A stretch of 14,703 bases of DNA from Nocardioides sp. GTDB lineage: Bacteria > Actinomycetota > Actinomycetes > Propionibacteriales > Nocardioidaceae. The notes beneath the pieces were generated by a model, which worked only from the letters and a program-made list of their open reading frames with translations, ran no database searches and was not told where the DNA came from. Of this stretch, positions 1 to 7,107 are shown piece after piece. The translations under genes and the position numbers were made by a program. Location of the stretch: assembly GCA_025965295.1 (NCBI GenBank), contig JAOPXF010000251.1, positions 1 to 14,703 on the forward strand, written 5' to 3'. How positions within the stretch are numbered: the stretch's first letter is position 1; every line of letters starts with the position of its first letter.

Positions 1-2
1 TC

Positions 3-410
3 GCCCCGGGGTCGGTGCCGACCGGTCTGGTCAGCGGTCCAGTCGGGCGCACGCTCGCCGCGCCGCTGCGCCGCGGCGAGCCGCTGACCGACGTGCGCCT
101 CGTCGGTCCGGCGCTGGCCGAGGGCCACCCGGGGGTGACCGCCGTGCCCGTGCGACTGCCGGACGCGGGCTCCGTCGACCTGCTGCGAGTCGGCGACCGG
201 ATCGACCTGGTCGCGGCGGACCCGCAGGGCTCCGGAGCCGAGGTCGTGGCGGCCGGCGTCCCGGTGCTGGCGATCCCCCGCAAGGAGGCCGACGCGGGGG
301 GCGGCGGACTGTCCGGGCGGCTGGTCGTGGTCGGGGCCGCAGCGGGCGACGTCGCCCGCATCGCGGACGCGGCGGTGCGCTATTTCCTGTCCTTTACCTT
401 CGCCAGCTAG
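3..410 (+). CDS. SAF-domain protein, CpaB/RcpC-like, 3' part
   Basis: The reading frame is open from the left edge, so the 5' end of the gene lies outside the window; a GTG at 15 is in frame, but the codons before it are also open and the sequence there already reads like the inside of a SAF domain. The visible part has the pattern of SAF/CpaB proteins: a segment rich in Gly, Pro and Leu (GRTLAAPLRRGEPLTDVRL), then a beta-rich stretch with VGDRIDLVAADPQG, typical of the RcpC/CpaB region, and a hydrophobic end. In pilus systems CpaB-type proteins act in the cell envelope in Flp pilus assembly, but in actinobacteria isolated SAF proteins often stand alone, and no pilus genes are visible here. 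The stop lies 10 bases before the mscL start, so the two may be co-transcribed. The family call is by motif recognition; the function is uncertain. Confidence 0.65.
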   Translation, partial: APGSVPTGLVSGPVGRTLAAPLRRGEPLTDVRLVGPALAEGHPGVTAVPVRLPDAGSVDLLRVGDRIDLVAADPQGSGAEVVAAGVPVLAIPRKEADAGGGGLSGRLVVVGAAAGDVARIADAAVRYFLSFTFAS

Positions 411-420
411 CGTGCCGGCC

Positions 421-774
421 ATGACCGGATTCAAGAACTTCCTGCTCCGCGGCAACCTCGTCGACCTCGCGGTCGCGGTGATCATCGGCACCGCCTTCGG
501 CGCGGTCGTCACCGCCTTCACGGCGTGGCTGACCGGCGTGCTGCCGGGCATGCAGGAGACCTTCAAGGGCGCCGAGCTCGGCGACGGGGCGTTCTTCGCG
601 AACGCCATGATCTCGTTCGTGATCCTGGCGGCGGTCGTCTACTTCTTCGTGGTGCTGCCCTACACGAAGGCGCGCGAGCGCTTCTTCCCGAGCCCCGCAC
701 CGGGCACGCCCGAGGACATCGTGCTGCTCAAGGAGATCCGCGACCTGCTCGCCGCCCGCCAGGGCGACGCCTGA
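421..774 (+). CDS. mscL: Large-conductance mechanosensitive channel MscL
   Basis: The 117-residue product starts with FKNFLLRGNLVDLAVAVIIG, the N-terminal amphipathic helix and the start of the first transmembrane helix of MscL. A second transmembrane segment (about residues 61-82, ISFVILAAVVYFFVVLPYTK) and a cytoplasmic C-terminal helix with LLKEIRDLLAAR follow, as in mycobacterial MscL. MscL forms a homopentameric pore in the inner membrane that opens at high membrane tension and releases solutes on hypo-osmotic shock. At 117 residues it is shorter than the enterobacterial (about 136) and mycobacterial (about 151) proteins, mainly through a short loop between the helices and a short tail. 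The ATG at 421 is preferred over the in-frame GTG at 412 because MTGFKNFL matches the usual MscL start. Its stop codon is directly adjacent to the stop of the convergent small gene at 775. Confidence 0.93.
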   Translation: MTGFKNFLLRGNLVDLAVAVIIGTAFGAVVTAFTAWLTGVLPGMQETFKGAELGDGAFFANAMISFVILAAVVYFFVVLPYTKARERFFPSPAPGTPEDIVLLKEIRDLLAARQGDA

Positions 775-963
775 TCAGTCCCCGTGGTGCGGGGGGACCT
801 GTGCCTTGAGCCAGGCCTCCCCGGCGTCCTCGCCGGGCTCCCCGGTCGCCTGCGGGTCGCGCTCGTCGGTGGTGGTCTCCGGGAGCACGTCGCCGAAGAC
901 CGCGGCGAGCCGGCGGCGGCGCTGCCAGTCGGACTCCGTCGGCTGGGGTGGCCTCTCGCTCAC
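775..963 (-). CDS. Conserved small hydrophilic protein coupled to the LCP gene
   Basis: A 62-residue protein begins at GTG 963-961, which overlaps the TGA stop of the upstream LCP gene (962-960) in a four-base GTGA overlap, the classic arrangement for translational coupling. The longer open frame reaching back to 1158 is only an antisense extension inside the LCP gene. The protein is hydrophilic, with no signal peptide or membrane segment. It has a basic N-terminal part (DWQRRRRLAAVFGDVLPETT), an acidic middle, and a WLKAQVPPHHGD tail. The W-x-x-x-QVPPHHG tail and the RLAAVFGDVLPE core resemble short uncharacterised actinobacterial proteins that I recall next to LCP genes, but no function is known to me. 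The cytoplasmic location and the coupling suggest a role linked to wall-polymer attachment or its regulation; that is inference. The gene ends base-to-base against mscL. Confidence 0.75.
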   Translation of the reverse strand: MSERPPQPTESDWQRRRRLAAVFGDVLPETTTDERDPQATGEPGEDAGEAWLKAQVPPHHGD

Positions 964-2165
964 GTGCAGAGCCCGGCGTCTTCCAGGGCCTGGGCGTCCG
1001 GGCCGGAGCCGCCGGTGCCGTTGCCGCCCGACGAGGACGGGGAGCCGCTCGACGACCCGGGCACGTTGCCGGCGCTGATCACGTCGGTCGCGAGCCGCCG
1101 GGTCAGGGGCTCGTCGTGGATGATCTTGTCCCACACCTGCTTGGCGGCGGGCGTCCACACCAGGTGGTTGGGGTTGGTCGGGTCGACCTCGTTGGGGATC
1201 GTGATGAACTGGATCTTGTCCAGGCCGATGCCACGGAACTGGTAGCCGAGGTTGCCGATCTTCTTGAGGCTGCCGAGGTCGGGGTCGAGCGTGAGCGACT
1301 TGGTGGCGGCCTCGAGGAACTTCACGATCTTGATCGGGTTCGCGAGCGTGCCGGCCGAGACGACCTGGTGGGCCATCGAGGCGATGAACGCCTGCTGGCG
1401 CTTCATCCGGCCGATGTCGGAGCCGTTGCCGATGACGTAGCGCTCGCGCACGTAGTTGAGGGCCTCCTGGCCGGCGATCTTGCGGGTGCCGGCCGGGATG
1501 TTGATGCCGTGGGCGGGGTCGACGATGTCCTCGGGGATGCAGACCTCGACGCCGCCGATCGCGTCGACCATGTCGCGGAAGCCCTCGAAGTTCACGACGA
1601 CGTAGTGGTCGACGAGGACACCGGTGAGCTTCTCGAACTGGTGGATCGTGCAGGCCGGTCCGCCGACGGAGTAGGCCTCGTTCCAGAGCACGTGCGTGCC
1701 GCCGGGGATGTCGCTGCCGTCCTCGGCGGTGCAGGTGGGCCGGTCGACCGCCGAGTCGCGCGGGATGCTGATCCCGTAGGCGCGCTTCCGGTCGGCCGAG
1801 AGGTGGATCAGGATCGTGGTGTCGGAGCGCTGGCCGCCACCGGTGAGGTTGTCGATGTTGCAGCCCTGGCAGTCACGGCTGTCCGAGCCCATCACGAGGA
1901 TGTTGAGCGGCTCCTGGGGGCCCTCGACCTTGACCTTGTCCGGCCGGTCGGTGCCGAGCTGGCTGGTCAGGTCGACGATGTTGAGGTTGCCGTTGAGGTG
2001 GCGGTAGATGAAGACGACGGACAACCCGGTGGCCAGCGCCAGCACCACGACGGCGGCCAGCAGGACCCTGCCGACGGTGTGCCGCCGGCGCGCGCGGCCG
2101 CGTCGTTTGGGCGCACCGGGGTCCGGCTGGGCACTGTGGGGCTCAGCGTCGGACAAGGAGGTCAC
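960..2165 (-). CDS. LytR-CpsA-Psr (LCP) family cell-wall glycopolymer ligase
   Basis: LCP proteins transfer undecaprenyl-phosphate-linked glycopolymers (arabinogalactan or teichoic-acid-like polymers) onto peptidoglycan at the outer face of the membrane. The 401-residue product has a basic cytoplasmic N-terminus (residues 1-32), one transmembrane helix (about 33-54), and an extracytoplasmic LCP domain (about 84-265). Family signatures are visible in order: NILVMGSDSR (88-97), RSDTTILIHL (113-122), GISIPRD (131-137), NEAYSVGGP (162-170), and the segment ending in SDIGRMKRQQAF (249-260), which supplies the conserved Asp and Arg residues that bind pyrophosphate and metal. A C-terminal Ser/Gly-rich low-complexity tail (about 370-390) ends the protein. 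GTG 2165 is chosen as start because it precedes the charged N-terminus; its Shine-Dalgarno-like GAAGG lies unusually close. It is the first gene of a two-gene unit with the 62-residue protein and is divergent from argS. The polymer attached cannot be told from sequence. Confidence 0.92.
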   Translation of the reverse strand: MTSLSDAEPHSAQPDPGAPKRRGRARRRHTVGRVLLAAVVVLALATGLSVVFIYRHLNGNLNIVDLTSQLGTDRPDKVKVEGPQEPLNILVMGSDSRDCQGCNIDNLTGGGQRSDTTILIHLSADRKRAYGISIPRDSAVDRPTCTAEDGSDIPGGTHVLWNEAYSVGGPACTIHQFEKLTGVLVDHYVVVNFEGFRDMVDAIGGVEVCIPEDIVDPAHGINIPAGTRKIAGQEALNYVRERYVIGNGSDIGRMKRQQAFIASMAHQVVSAGTLANPIKIVKFLEAATKSLTLDPDLGSLKKIGNLGYQFRGIGLDKIQFITIPNEVDPTNPNHLVWTPAAKQVWDKIIHDEPLTRRLATDVISAGNVPGSSSGSPSSSGGNGTGGSGPDAQALEDAGLCT

Positions 2166-2215
2166 CCTTCGGATCCTGGGGCGCGGCGCAGGTCGAACCT
2201 ACGCAAGAACTCCAA

Positions 2216-2245
2216 ATTGTCGCCCTGACCTGCCATGTTGCACAA
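2216..2245 (-). promoter_or_regulatory. Possible promoter of the LCP gene
   Basis: In the 125-base divergent gap between the LCP gene and argS, the minus strand shows TTGTGC (2245-2240) and GACAAT (2221-2216) separated by 18 bases, a weak sigma-70-like pair. It would place the transcript start about 44 bases before the GTG at 2165. Only partial matches to consensus are present, so this is tentative. I saw no convincing promoter for argS in the same gap. Confidence 0.22.
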
Positions 2246-2290
2246 ACCCTCGCTACGTCCGGGAGCCCGCGACCTCCTAGCCTGTGACGC

Positions 2291-4024
2291 ATGAGCAGCC
2301 CGGCCGACGTCCTGACCGAGCGGTTGCAGCACGCCCTCGGCGCCGCCTTCGGCACGGAGTACGCCGGGGTCGACCCGGTCCTGCGGCCGTCCCAGTTCGC
2401 CGACTTCCAGGCGAACGCGGCCCTGGCCCTGGCCAAGCGGCTCGGCAGCAGTCCCCGCGACGTCGCGGCCCGGATCGTCGAGCACCTCGACGTCGCCGAC
2501 CTGTGCCTGGCCCCGGTCGTCAGCGGCCCGGGCTTCGTCAACCTCACGCTGAGCGGTGAGTGGCTGGCCGCCCGGGTCGCGGAGCAGGCCGCGGATCCGC
2601 GCGCCGGCGTGCCGCTCCAGGAGCCGCAGGTCGTCCCGATCGACTACTCCGCACCGAACGTGGCCAAGGAGATGCACGTCGGGCACCTGCGCACGACCGT
2701 CGTCGGCGACGCACTCGCCCGGACCCTCGAGCACCTCGGGCACCACGTGGTCCGGCAGAACCACATCGGCGACTGGGGCACCCCGTTCGGCATGCTGATC
2801 GAGCACCTGCTGGACGTCGGCGAGCACTCCGCCGAGGCCCGGCTGCTCGTCGACGACCCCAACGCGTTCTACCAGGCGGCCCGGCGCAAGTTCGACGCCG
2901 ACGATGACGGCTTCGCCGACCGGGCCCGGCGCCGGGTGGTCGCCCTGCAGGCCGGCGATCCCGAGACGCTGCGGCTCTGGCACGAGCTGATCGAGCTGTC
3001 GACGGCCTACTTCAACTCCATCTACCAGCTGCTCGACGTGACGCTCACGGACGCCGACCTGGCCGGCGAGTCGACGTACAACGACGAGCTGGCCGGCATC
3101 TGCGCCGAGCTCGAGGCGGCCGGCATCGCCACCGTGAGCGAGGGCGCCCTCTGCGTCTTCCTCGACGGCTTCACCGGCCGCGAGGGCAGGCCGGTGCCGC
3201 TGATCATCCGCAAGAGCGACGGCGGCTACGGCTACGCGACGACCGACCTCGCGACGATCCGGCACCGGGTCCGCGACCTGCACGCCGACCGGGTGCTCTA
3301 CGTGATCGGGGAGCCGCAGGGACTGCACCTGCGGATGGTCTTCGCCGCCGCGCGCAAGGCCGGCTGGCTGCCCGACACCGTCGAGGTGGTGCACGTCCAG
3401 ATCGGCAACGTGCTGGGCAAGGACGGCAAGATCCTCAGGTCCCGCAGCGGAGAGCCGGTGCGGCTGCGGACGCTGCTCGACGAGGCCGTCGAACGCGCCA
3501 CCGTCGTGCTCGCCGGCTCCCAGCCCGACCTCGACGACGCGGCCCGGGCGACGATCGCCCGGCAGGTGGGGATCGGCGCGGTCAAGTACGCCGACCTGTC
3601 GGTGGCGCACGACAGCGAGTACACCTTCGACCTCGACCGGATGGTCTCGGCCACGGGCAACACCGGCCCCTACCTGCAGTACGCCGCCGCCCGGATCCGC
3701 TCGATCCTGCGCCGGGCCGGTGGCGACGCCGACCAGATCGCCCCCGTCGTGGTCACCGACGAGGCGGAGCGGCTGCTCGCGCTGGCCCTGCTCGGCTTCG
3801 GCGACGTGGTGGCCCAGGTCGGCGCGAGCCTCGAGCCGCACCGGCTGGCGACGTACCTCTTCGAGCTGGCGCAGACGTTCACCACGTTCTACGACCACTG
3901 CCCGGTGCTCAAGGCCGACGACCGGGCGGTGCGGGCGTCCCGGCTCACCCTCTGCGCGGCAACCCTCGCGGTGCTGGAACAGGGGCTCGGCCTGCTGGGG
4001 ATCGCCGCCCCGGAGCGAATGTAG
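2291..4024 (+). CDS. argS: Arginyl-tRNA synthetase (class I)
   Basis: The enzyme charges tRNA-Arg with arginine at the expense of ATP in the cytoplasm. The 577-residue length is normal for ArgS. An N-terminal tRNA-recognition domain (about 1-110, with the FADFQANAALALAKRLG segment) is followed by the catalytic Rossmann domain. The HIGH-type motif reads HVGH (129-132) inside APNVAKEMHVGHLRTT, followed by NHIGDWGTPFGML (157-169). The KMSKS position is degenerate, as in many ArgS proteins (GKDGKILRSRSGE, about 376-388). The C-terminal DALR anticodon-binding domain begins near NTGPYLQYAAARIRSIL and ends with the typical LGLLGIAAPERM. ATG 2291 gives the usual N-terminus. It is transcribed away from the LCP gene; the 66 bases after its stop contain the operator of the next gene. 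This synthetase charges, among others, the tRNA-Arg(CCU) found at 14548 in this window. Confidence 0.97.
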   Translation: MSSPADVLTERLQHALGAAFGTEYAGVDPVLRPSQFADFQANAALALAKRLGSSPRDVAARIVEHLDVADLCLAPVVSGPGFVNLTLSGEWLAARVAEQAADPRAGVPLQEPQVVPIDYSAPNVAKEMHVGHLRTTVVGDALARTLEHLGHHVVRQNHIGDWGTPFGMLIEHLLDVGEHSAEARLLVDDPNAFYQAARRKFDADDDGFADRARRRVVALQAGDPETLRLWHELIELSTAYFNSIYQLLDVTLTDADLAGESTYNDELAGICAELEAAGIATVSEGALCVFLDGFTGREGRPVPLIIRKSDGGYGYATTDLATIRHRVRDLHADRVLYVIGEPQGLHLRMVFAAARKAGWLPDTVEVVHVQIGNVLGKDGKILRSRSGEPVRLRTLLDEAVERATVVLAGSQPDLDDAARATIARQVGIGAVKYADLSVAHDSEYTFDLDRMVSATGNTGPYLQYAAARIRSILRRAGGDADQIAPVVVTDEAERLLALALLGFGDVVAQVGASLEPHRLATYLFELAQTFTTFYDHCPVLKADDRAVRASRLTLCAATLAVLEQGLGLLGIAAPERM

Positions 4025-4073
4025 CCCGGGAGCGAACGATTCCCGCCGGGTCCTTGCCAAAGAAGGGTCGATA

Positions 4074-4088
4074 TTGCAACGTTGTAAA
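4074..4088 (+). promoter_or_regulatory. LacI-type operator before the GH43 gene
   Basis: TTGCAACGTTGTAAA is an imperfect palindrome centred on CG: the left arm TTGCAAC and the reverse complement of GTTGTAA agree at 6 of 7 bases. A central CG inside an inverted repeat of this size is the usual form of LacI/GalR-family operators. Its reverse complement matches the site at 7072-7086 at 13 of 15 bases. It ends only two bases before the ATG at 4091, so a bound repressor would cover the transcript start and the ribosome-binding region. Binding by the regulator encoded at 5990-7003 is inferred. Confidence 0.72.
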
Positions 4089-4090
4089 GC

Positions 4091-5983
4091 ATGTGCCACC
4101 TTCTCGGCCGCCGCGCCCGCCTCGCACCACTTCTGACCGGCACCGTGCTGGCCGGTTCGCTACTCCTCGCGCCCGCAGCCGGGTCCGCGGTCACCCCGGG
4201 ACCCGGCGCCGGGCCGGCTCCCGACGGGAGCTACCACAACCCGCTCGCTCCGGACCTGCCCGGAGGCGGCACGATCGACAGCTGCGCCGACCCCACGGTG
4301 CTGCACGGGCAGCGTCCCGGCGACCGGTACTGGTACCTCTACTGCACCACCGACCCGCTCAACGACGACGACGTCGACGACCAGGGCGACCTACGGTTCC
4401 ACCCCATCCCGATGTCGCGCTCGCGCGACCTCCTCCACTGGAACTACGTCGGCGACGCCCTGCCGGAGGCCCCCGACTGGGCTGCTGACGGCGCCGGGAT
4501 CTGGGCGCCCGACGTGGTCTACTCAGCCACCACGGACCGCTACTACCTGACCTTCGTGGTCACCGACACCGACGACTCGCTGCGCGGTCCGGACGCCTGT
4601 CACTCGACGGGCGACAGCGCGCTCGGCATCGCCGTCAGCGACAGCCCGACCGGCCCGTGGCGGGTCGCCGACCAGCCGCTCGTTGGTCCGCGGCCGGACC
4701 CCGGGGCGGACTGCGCCTTCTTCTGGACCTACGACCCCGACGTCCTGGGCGACACGGTTCGCACCAGCAGCACGCTCTACTACGGCAGCTACTACGGCGG
4801 CATCCAGGCGACGAGGCTGGTCTTCGACGACCGGGGCGCGAGCATCGTCGGCGAGCCGACCCAGGTCGCGATCGGCAACCGCTACGAGGGCGCCAACGTC
4901 GTCCGGCGCGGACGCTGGTACTGGCTGTTCGCGTCCGCGACCAACTGCTGCAACGGGCCGCTGACGTCGTACGGCGTCTTCGTGGGCCGGTCCCGCAGCC
5001 CCCTGGGACCGTTCCTGGACCGGGACGGGCAGTCCCTGCTGGCCGGGCGGGTGGGCGGCACACCCGTCCTCCTGCCGAACGGAAACCGTTGGCTGGGCAC
5101 CGGTCACAACTCGGTGTTCACCGACGCGGCGGGGCGGTGGTGGACGGTCTACCACGCGGTCGACCGGCACGACCCCTACTTCGCCACCCAGCCCGGGTTC
5201 ACCCGCCGCCCGCCCCTGCTCGACCCCCTGGACTGGGTGGGGGGCTGGCCGACCGTGCGCGCCGACCGGGGCGCGTCCGATCGCCGCATGCCCGCGCCCG
5301 CGACGCAACCGCACCATCCCAGCGGCTACCACCCGCAGCCGGTGCGGCCCCTGCGGCTCGGACGCGAGCTGCCGAAGTTCTCCGACGGCTTCGAGCACGG
5401 CCTGGACGCTGCCTGGAGCTGGACCGGAACCCCACCCGCGGCCGACACGTACGCCGTCGAGGACGGGAAGCTCCGCGTCGACACCCAGGCCGGCGACATC
5501 GCGCGGACCCCCAACACCGCGGCGGTGCTCAGCCGGGACGCGCCACGGGGTGACTACCTGGTGCAGACAAGGGTCCGGTTGAACCTCCCGCCCGAGGGGT
5601 GCTGCCACAACTACGTGCAGGCCGGGATCGTGGTCCACGACGGCAGGGACCGCTTCGTCAAGCTCGTGCACGTGTCCATCTGGGAGACCCGCCAGACCGA
5701 GTTCGCCAAGGAGATCGCCCGTGCGCCCGAGGGGCGCCCGGTCTACGGCAACGGCGTCGTCGGGCCGCCGGGCGACCTGACCAGCCTCCGCATCGTCGTC
5801 GACCACCGCCGCGGGCCCGACCATTTCACGGCGTACACCCGGCAGGACGGCGGCGCCTGGGTGCGCGGTGGCACCTGGACCCACAACCTCGGCCAGCACG
5901 CGGAGGTGGGCCTGGTGTCCATGGGCGGCGAGGGCTACGTCGCCCGGTTCCTCGATGTGCGGGTCTGGCGGGTGCGCGACTGA
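4091..5983 (+). CDS. Secreted GH43 arabinanase/arabinofuranosidase-like enzyme with C-terminal beta-sandwich
   Basis: The 630-residue protein has a Sec-type signal peptide (basic RRAR, hydrophobic 11-30, likely cleavage after GSA at 33). The catalytic part (about 45-400) is a five-bladed propeller of glycoside hydrolase family 43. It shows the base Asp67 in SCADPTV, the IWAPDVVY motif (137-144), a second-Asp motif TYDPDVL (D215 as likely pKa modulator), and the acid Glu266 in NRYEGANVV. The C-terminal domain (about 428-630; SDGFEHGLDAAWSW, then FVKLVHVS and YVARFLDVRVW) has the form of a LamG/concanavalin-like sandwich found after GH43 domains. Family members cut arabinan, arabinoxylan or xylan side chains; the neighbouring GH51 enzyme favours arabinan or arabino-oligosaccharides as substrate. 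ATG 4091 is the only usable start, because TAA at 4085 is in frame upstream; no Shine-Dalgarno sequence is seen and an operator sits there instead. Vicinal Cys pairs occur at 286-287 and 504-505. It converges with the regulator gene. Confidence 0.88.
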   Translation: MCHLLGRRARLAPLLTGTVLAGSLLLAPAAGSAVTPGPGAGPAPDGSYHNPLAPDLPGGGTIDSCADPTVLHGQRPGDRYWYLYCTTDPLNDDDVDDQGDLRFHPIPMSRSRDLLHWNYVGDALPEAPDWAADGAGIWAPDVVYSATTDRYYLTFVVTDTDDSLRGPDACHSTGDSALGIAVSDSPTGPWRVADQPLVGPRPDPGADCAFFWTYDPDVLGDTVRTSSTLYYGSYYGGIQATRLVFDDRGASIVGEPTQVAIGNRYEGANVVRRGRWYWLFASATNCCNGPLTSYGVFVGRSRSPLGPFLDRDGQSLLAGRVGGTPVLLPNGNRWLGTGHNSVFTDAAGRWWTVYHAVDRHDPYFATQPGFTRRPPLLDPLDWVGGWPTVRADRGASDRRMPAPATQPHHPSGYHPQPVRPLRLGRELPKFSDGFEHGLDAAWSWTGTPPAADTYAVEDGKLRVDTQAGDIARTPNTAAVLSRDAPRGDYLVQTRVRLNLPPEGCCHNYVQAGIVVHDGRDRFVKLVHVSIWETRQTEFAKEIARAPEGRPVYGNGVVGPPGDLTSLRIVVDHRRGPDHFTAYTRQDGGAWVRGGTWTHNLGQHAEVGLVSMGGEGYVARFLDVRVWRVRD

Positions 5984-5993
5984 GCGGCCTCAG
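5980..5993. terminator. Short inverted repeat between convergent stops
   Basis: CTGAG-CGGC-CTCAG forms a five-base-pair stem that spans the six-base gap between the GH43 and regulator genes. Both TGA stop codons lie inside the repeat. It could act as a weak bidirectional terminator, but there is no T-tract and the stem is short. Confidence 0.25.
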
Positions 5994-7003
5994 CCCATCG
6001 TCGACTCGCGGGCTATCAGCTCGAAGCCGGCGCGCACGTCGCGCGGGCTGAGGTCGGCTCCGCCGTCGGCGAACCGCTCTGCCAGCATCCGGACGGCGGT
6101 GCGAGCGATGCCCTCCTTGTCGGGGGCGATGGTGCTGAGGGTGGGCACGGCGAACCGGCCGTCGTCGACGTCGTCGATCCCTACCACGACGACGTCCTCC
6201 GGAACGCGCAGGCCGCGGTCGGCCAGCACCCGGAGGGCCCCGAGCGCGAGGGTGTCGTTGAAGCAGAAGACCGCGTCGGGCGCGGGCCCCCGGTCCAGGA
6301 GGGTCCGCATGGCCTCCGCTCCGTGCTCGCGCCGGAAGGTCGGGACCTCCGCGACCAGCGACTCGTCGACGGGGAGCCCGGCCGCCGTGAGGGCGTCCTC
6401 CCAGCCGCGACGTCGCAGGTGGGCCACGCCCGACTCGGCACCGGTCTGGCCGCCGATGGCGGCCGGGCGGGTGCGACCCCGCGAGAGCAGGTGCTCGGTC
6501 GCCAGCCGGGCCGCGGCCACGTTGTCGATCGCCACGTGGTCCACCGGCCCGACCGATATCTTCTCCCCCAGCAGCACCAGCGGGATGTCCTCGGGGCTCC
6601 GGCGGACGAGATCCTCGGCGCCCAGCGCCACGGGGCTGAGGATGGCGCCGTCGATGAGGTGGTGCCGGATCCCGGCGGCGACGAAGAGCTCCCGCTCCCG
6701 CAGGCCGTCGGTCTGGTCGACCAGGACCGTCCAGCCGTTGTCCTCTGCCGCCTGGACGACGAAACCCGTGAGCTCGGCGAAGTACGGGTTGTCCAGCTCG
6801 GGCAGGGCGAGCGCGATCACGCCGGTGCGCCCGGCGCGCAGGTGCCGCGCGGACAGGTTGGGCCGGTAGCCCATCTCGTCGAGCACGCCCTGGACGTGGG
6901 CCCGGGTCGAGGGTGCGACGTGGACGTAGCCGTTCACGACGTTGCTGACGGTCTTGACCGAGACACCGGCCCGCTCAGCCACGTCGCGTAGGCGCACCCG
7001 CAC
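5990..7003 (-). CDS. LacI-family transcriptional repressor of the arabinan locus
   Basis: The 337-residue length is typical. Residues 5-24 (LRDVAERAGVSVKTVSNVVN) form the LacI helix-turn-helix, followed by the hinge helix with GYRPNLSARHLRAG (45-58), which inserts into the minor groove at the operator centre. From residue 60 onward a periplasmic-binding-protein-like effector and dimerisation domain follows, with GVIALALPELDNPYFAEL, VDHVAIDN, PDAVFCFNDTLALG and VVVVGIDDVDD segments. The GTG at 7003 is preceded by GGAGG at seven bases, a strong ribosome-binding site. It is divergent from the GH51 operon and convergent with the GH43 gene, and likely represses both through the sites at 7072 and 4074, possibly also itself. 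The effector is probably an arabino-oligosaccharide or arabinose; that is inference from the neighbours. Confidence 0.93.
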   Translation of the reverse strand: MRVRLRDVAERAGVSVKTVSNVVNGYVHVAPSTRAHVQGVLDEMGYRPNLSARHLRAGRTGVIALALPELDNPYFAELTGFVVQAAEDNGWTVLVDQTDGLRERELFVAAGIRHHLIDGAILSPVALGAEDLVRRSPEDIPLVLLGEKISVGPVDHVAIDNVAAARLATEHLLSRGRTRPAAIGGQTGAESGVAHLRRRGWEDALTAAGLPVDESLVAEVPTFRREHGAEAMRTLLDRGPAPDAVFCFNDTLALGALRVLADRGLRVPEDVVVVGIDDVDDGRFAVPTLSTIAPDKEGIARTAVRMLAERFADGGADLSPRDVRAGFELIARESTMG

Positions 7004-7071
7004 GCCGCACCTCCCTGTGGGTCGCTGGTCCGAAGAGCCTAGTGCCTCGACGTCGTTCCGGTTACGGGGGG

Positions 7072-7086
7072 TTTACAACGATGGAA
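7072..7086 (+). promoter_or_regulatory. LacI-type operator in the regulator/GH51 divergent region
   Basis: TTTACAACGATGGAA has the same central CG and the same arms as the site at 4074-4088 (13 of 15 bases alike when one is reversed). It is a weaker palindrome by itself (5 of 7 arm pairs). It lies 21 bases before the GH51 start and 68 bases before the start of the regulator gene on the other strand, so it could serve operon repression and autoregulation. No clear -35/-10 pair was found; a weak TAGAAC at 7096-7101 would start the mRNA almost at the GTG. Confidence 0.68.
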
Positions 7087-7107
7087 ATCTTGAGGTAGAA
7101 CCGGACC

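Noticed and set aside
948..2228. 426-residue plus-strand open frame over the LCP gene
   Set aside because: The minus-strand frame has clear LCP motifs and a membrane helix; the plus-strand product is compositional antisense.
4025..4050. Possible argS terminator hairpin (CGGGA/TCCCG and CCCGG/CCGGG alternatives)
   Set aside because: The stems are five pairs with competing pairings, there is no T-tract, and chance palindromes are frequent at this GC content.
2162..4099. 645-residue minus-strand open frame opposite argS
   Set aside because: It is the antisense of a well-conserved argS in GC-rich DNA; its translation is low-complexity and rich in Gly, Val, Arg and Asp, with no recognisable domain.
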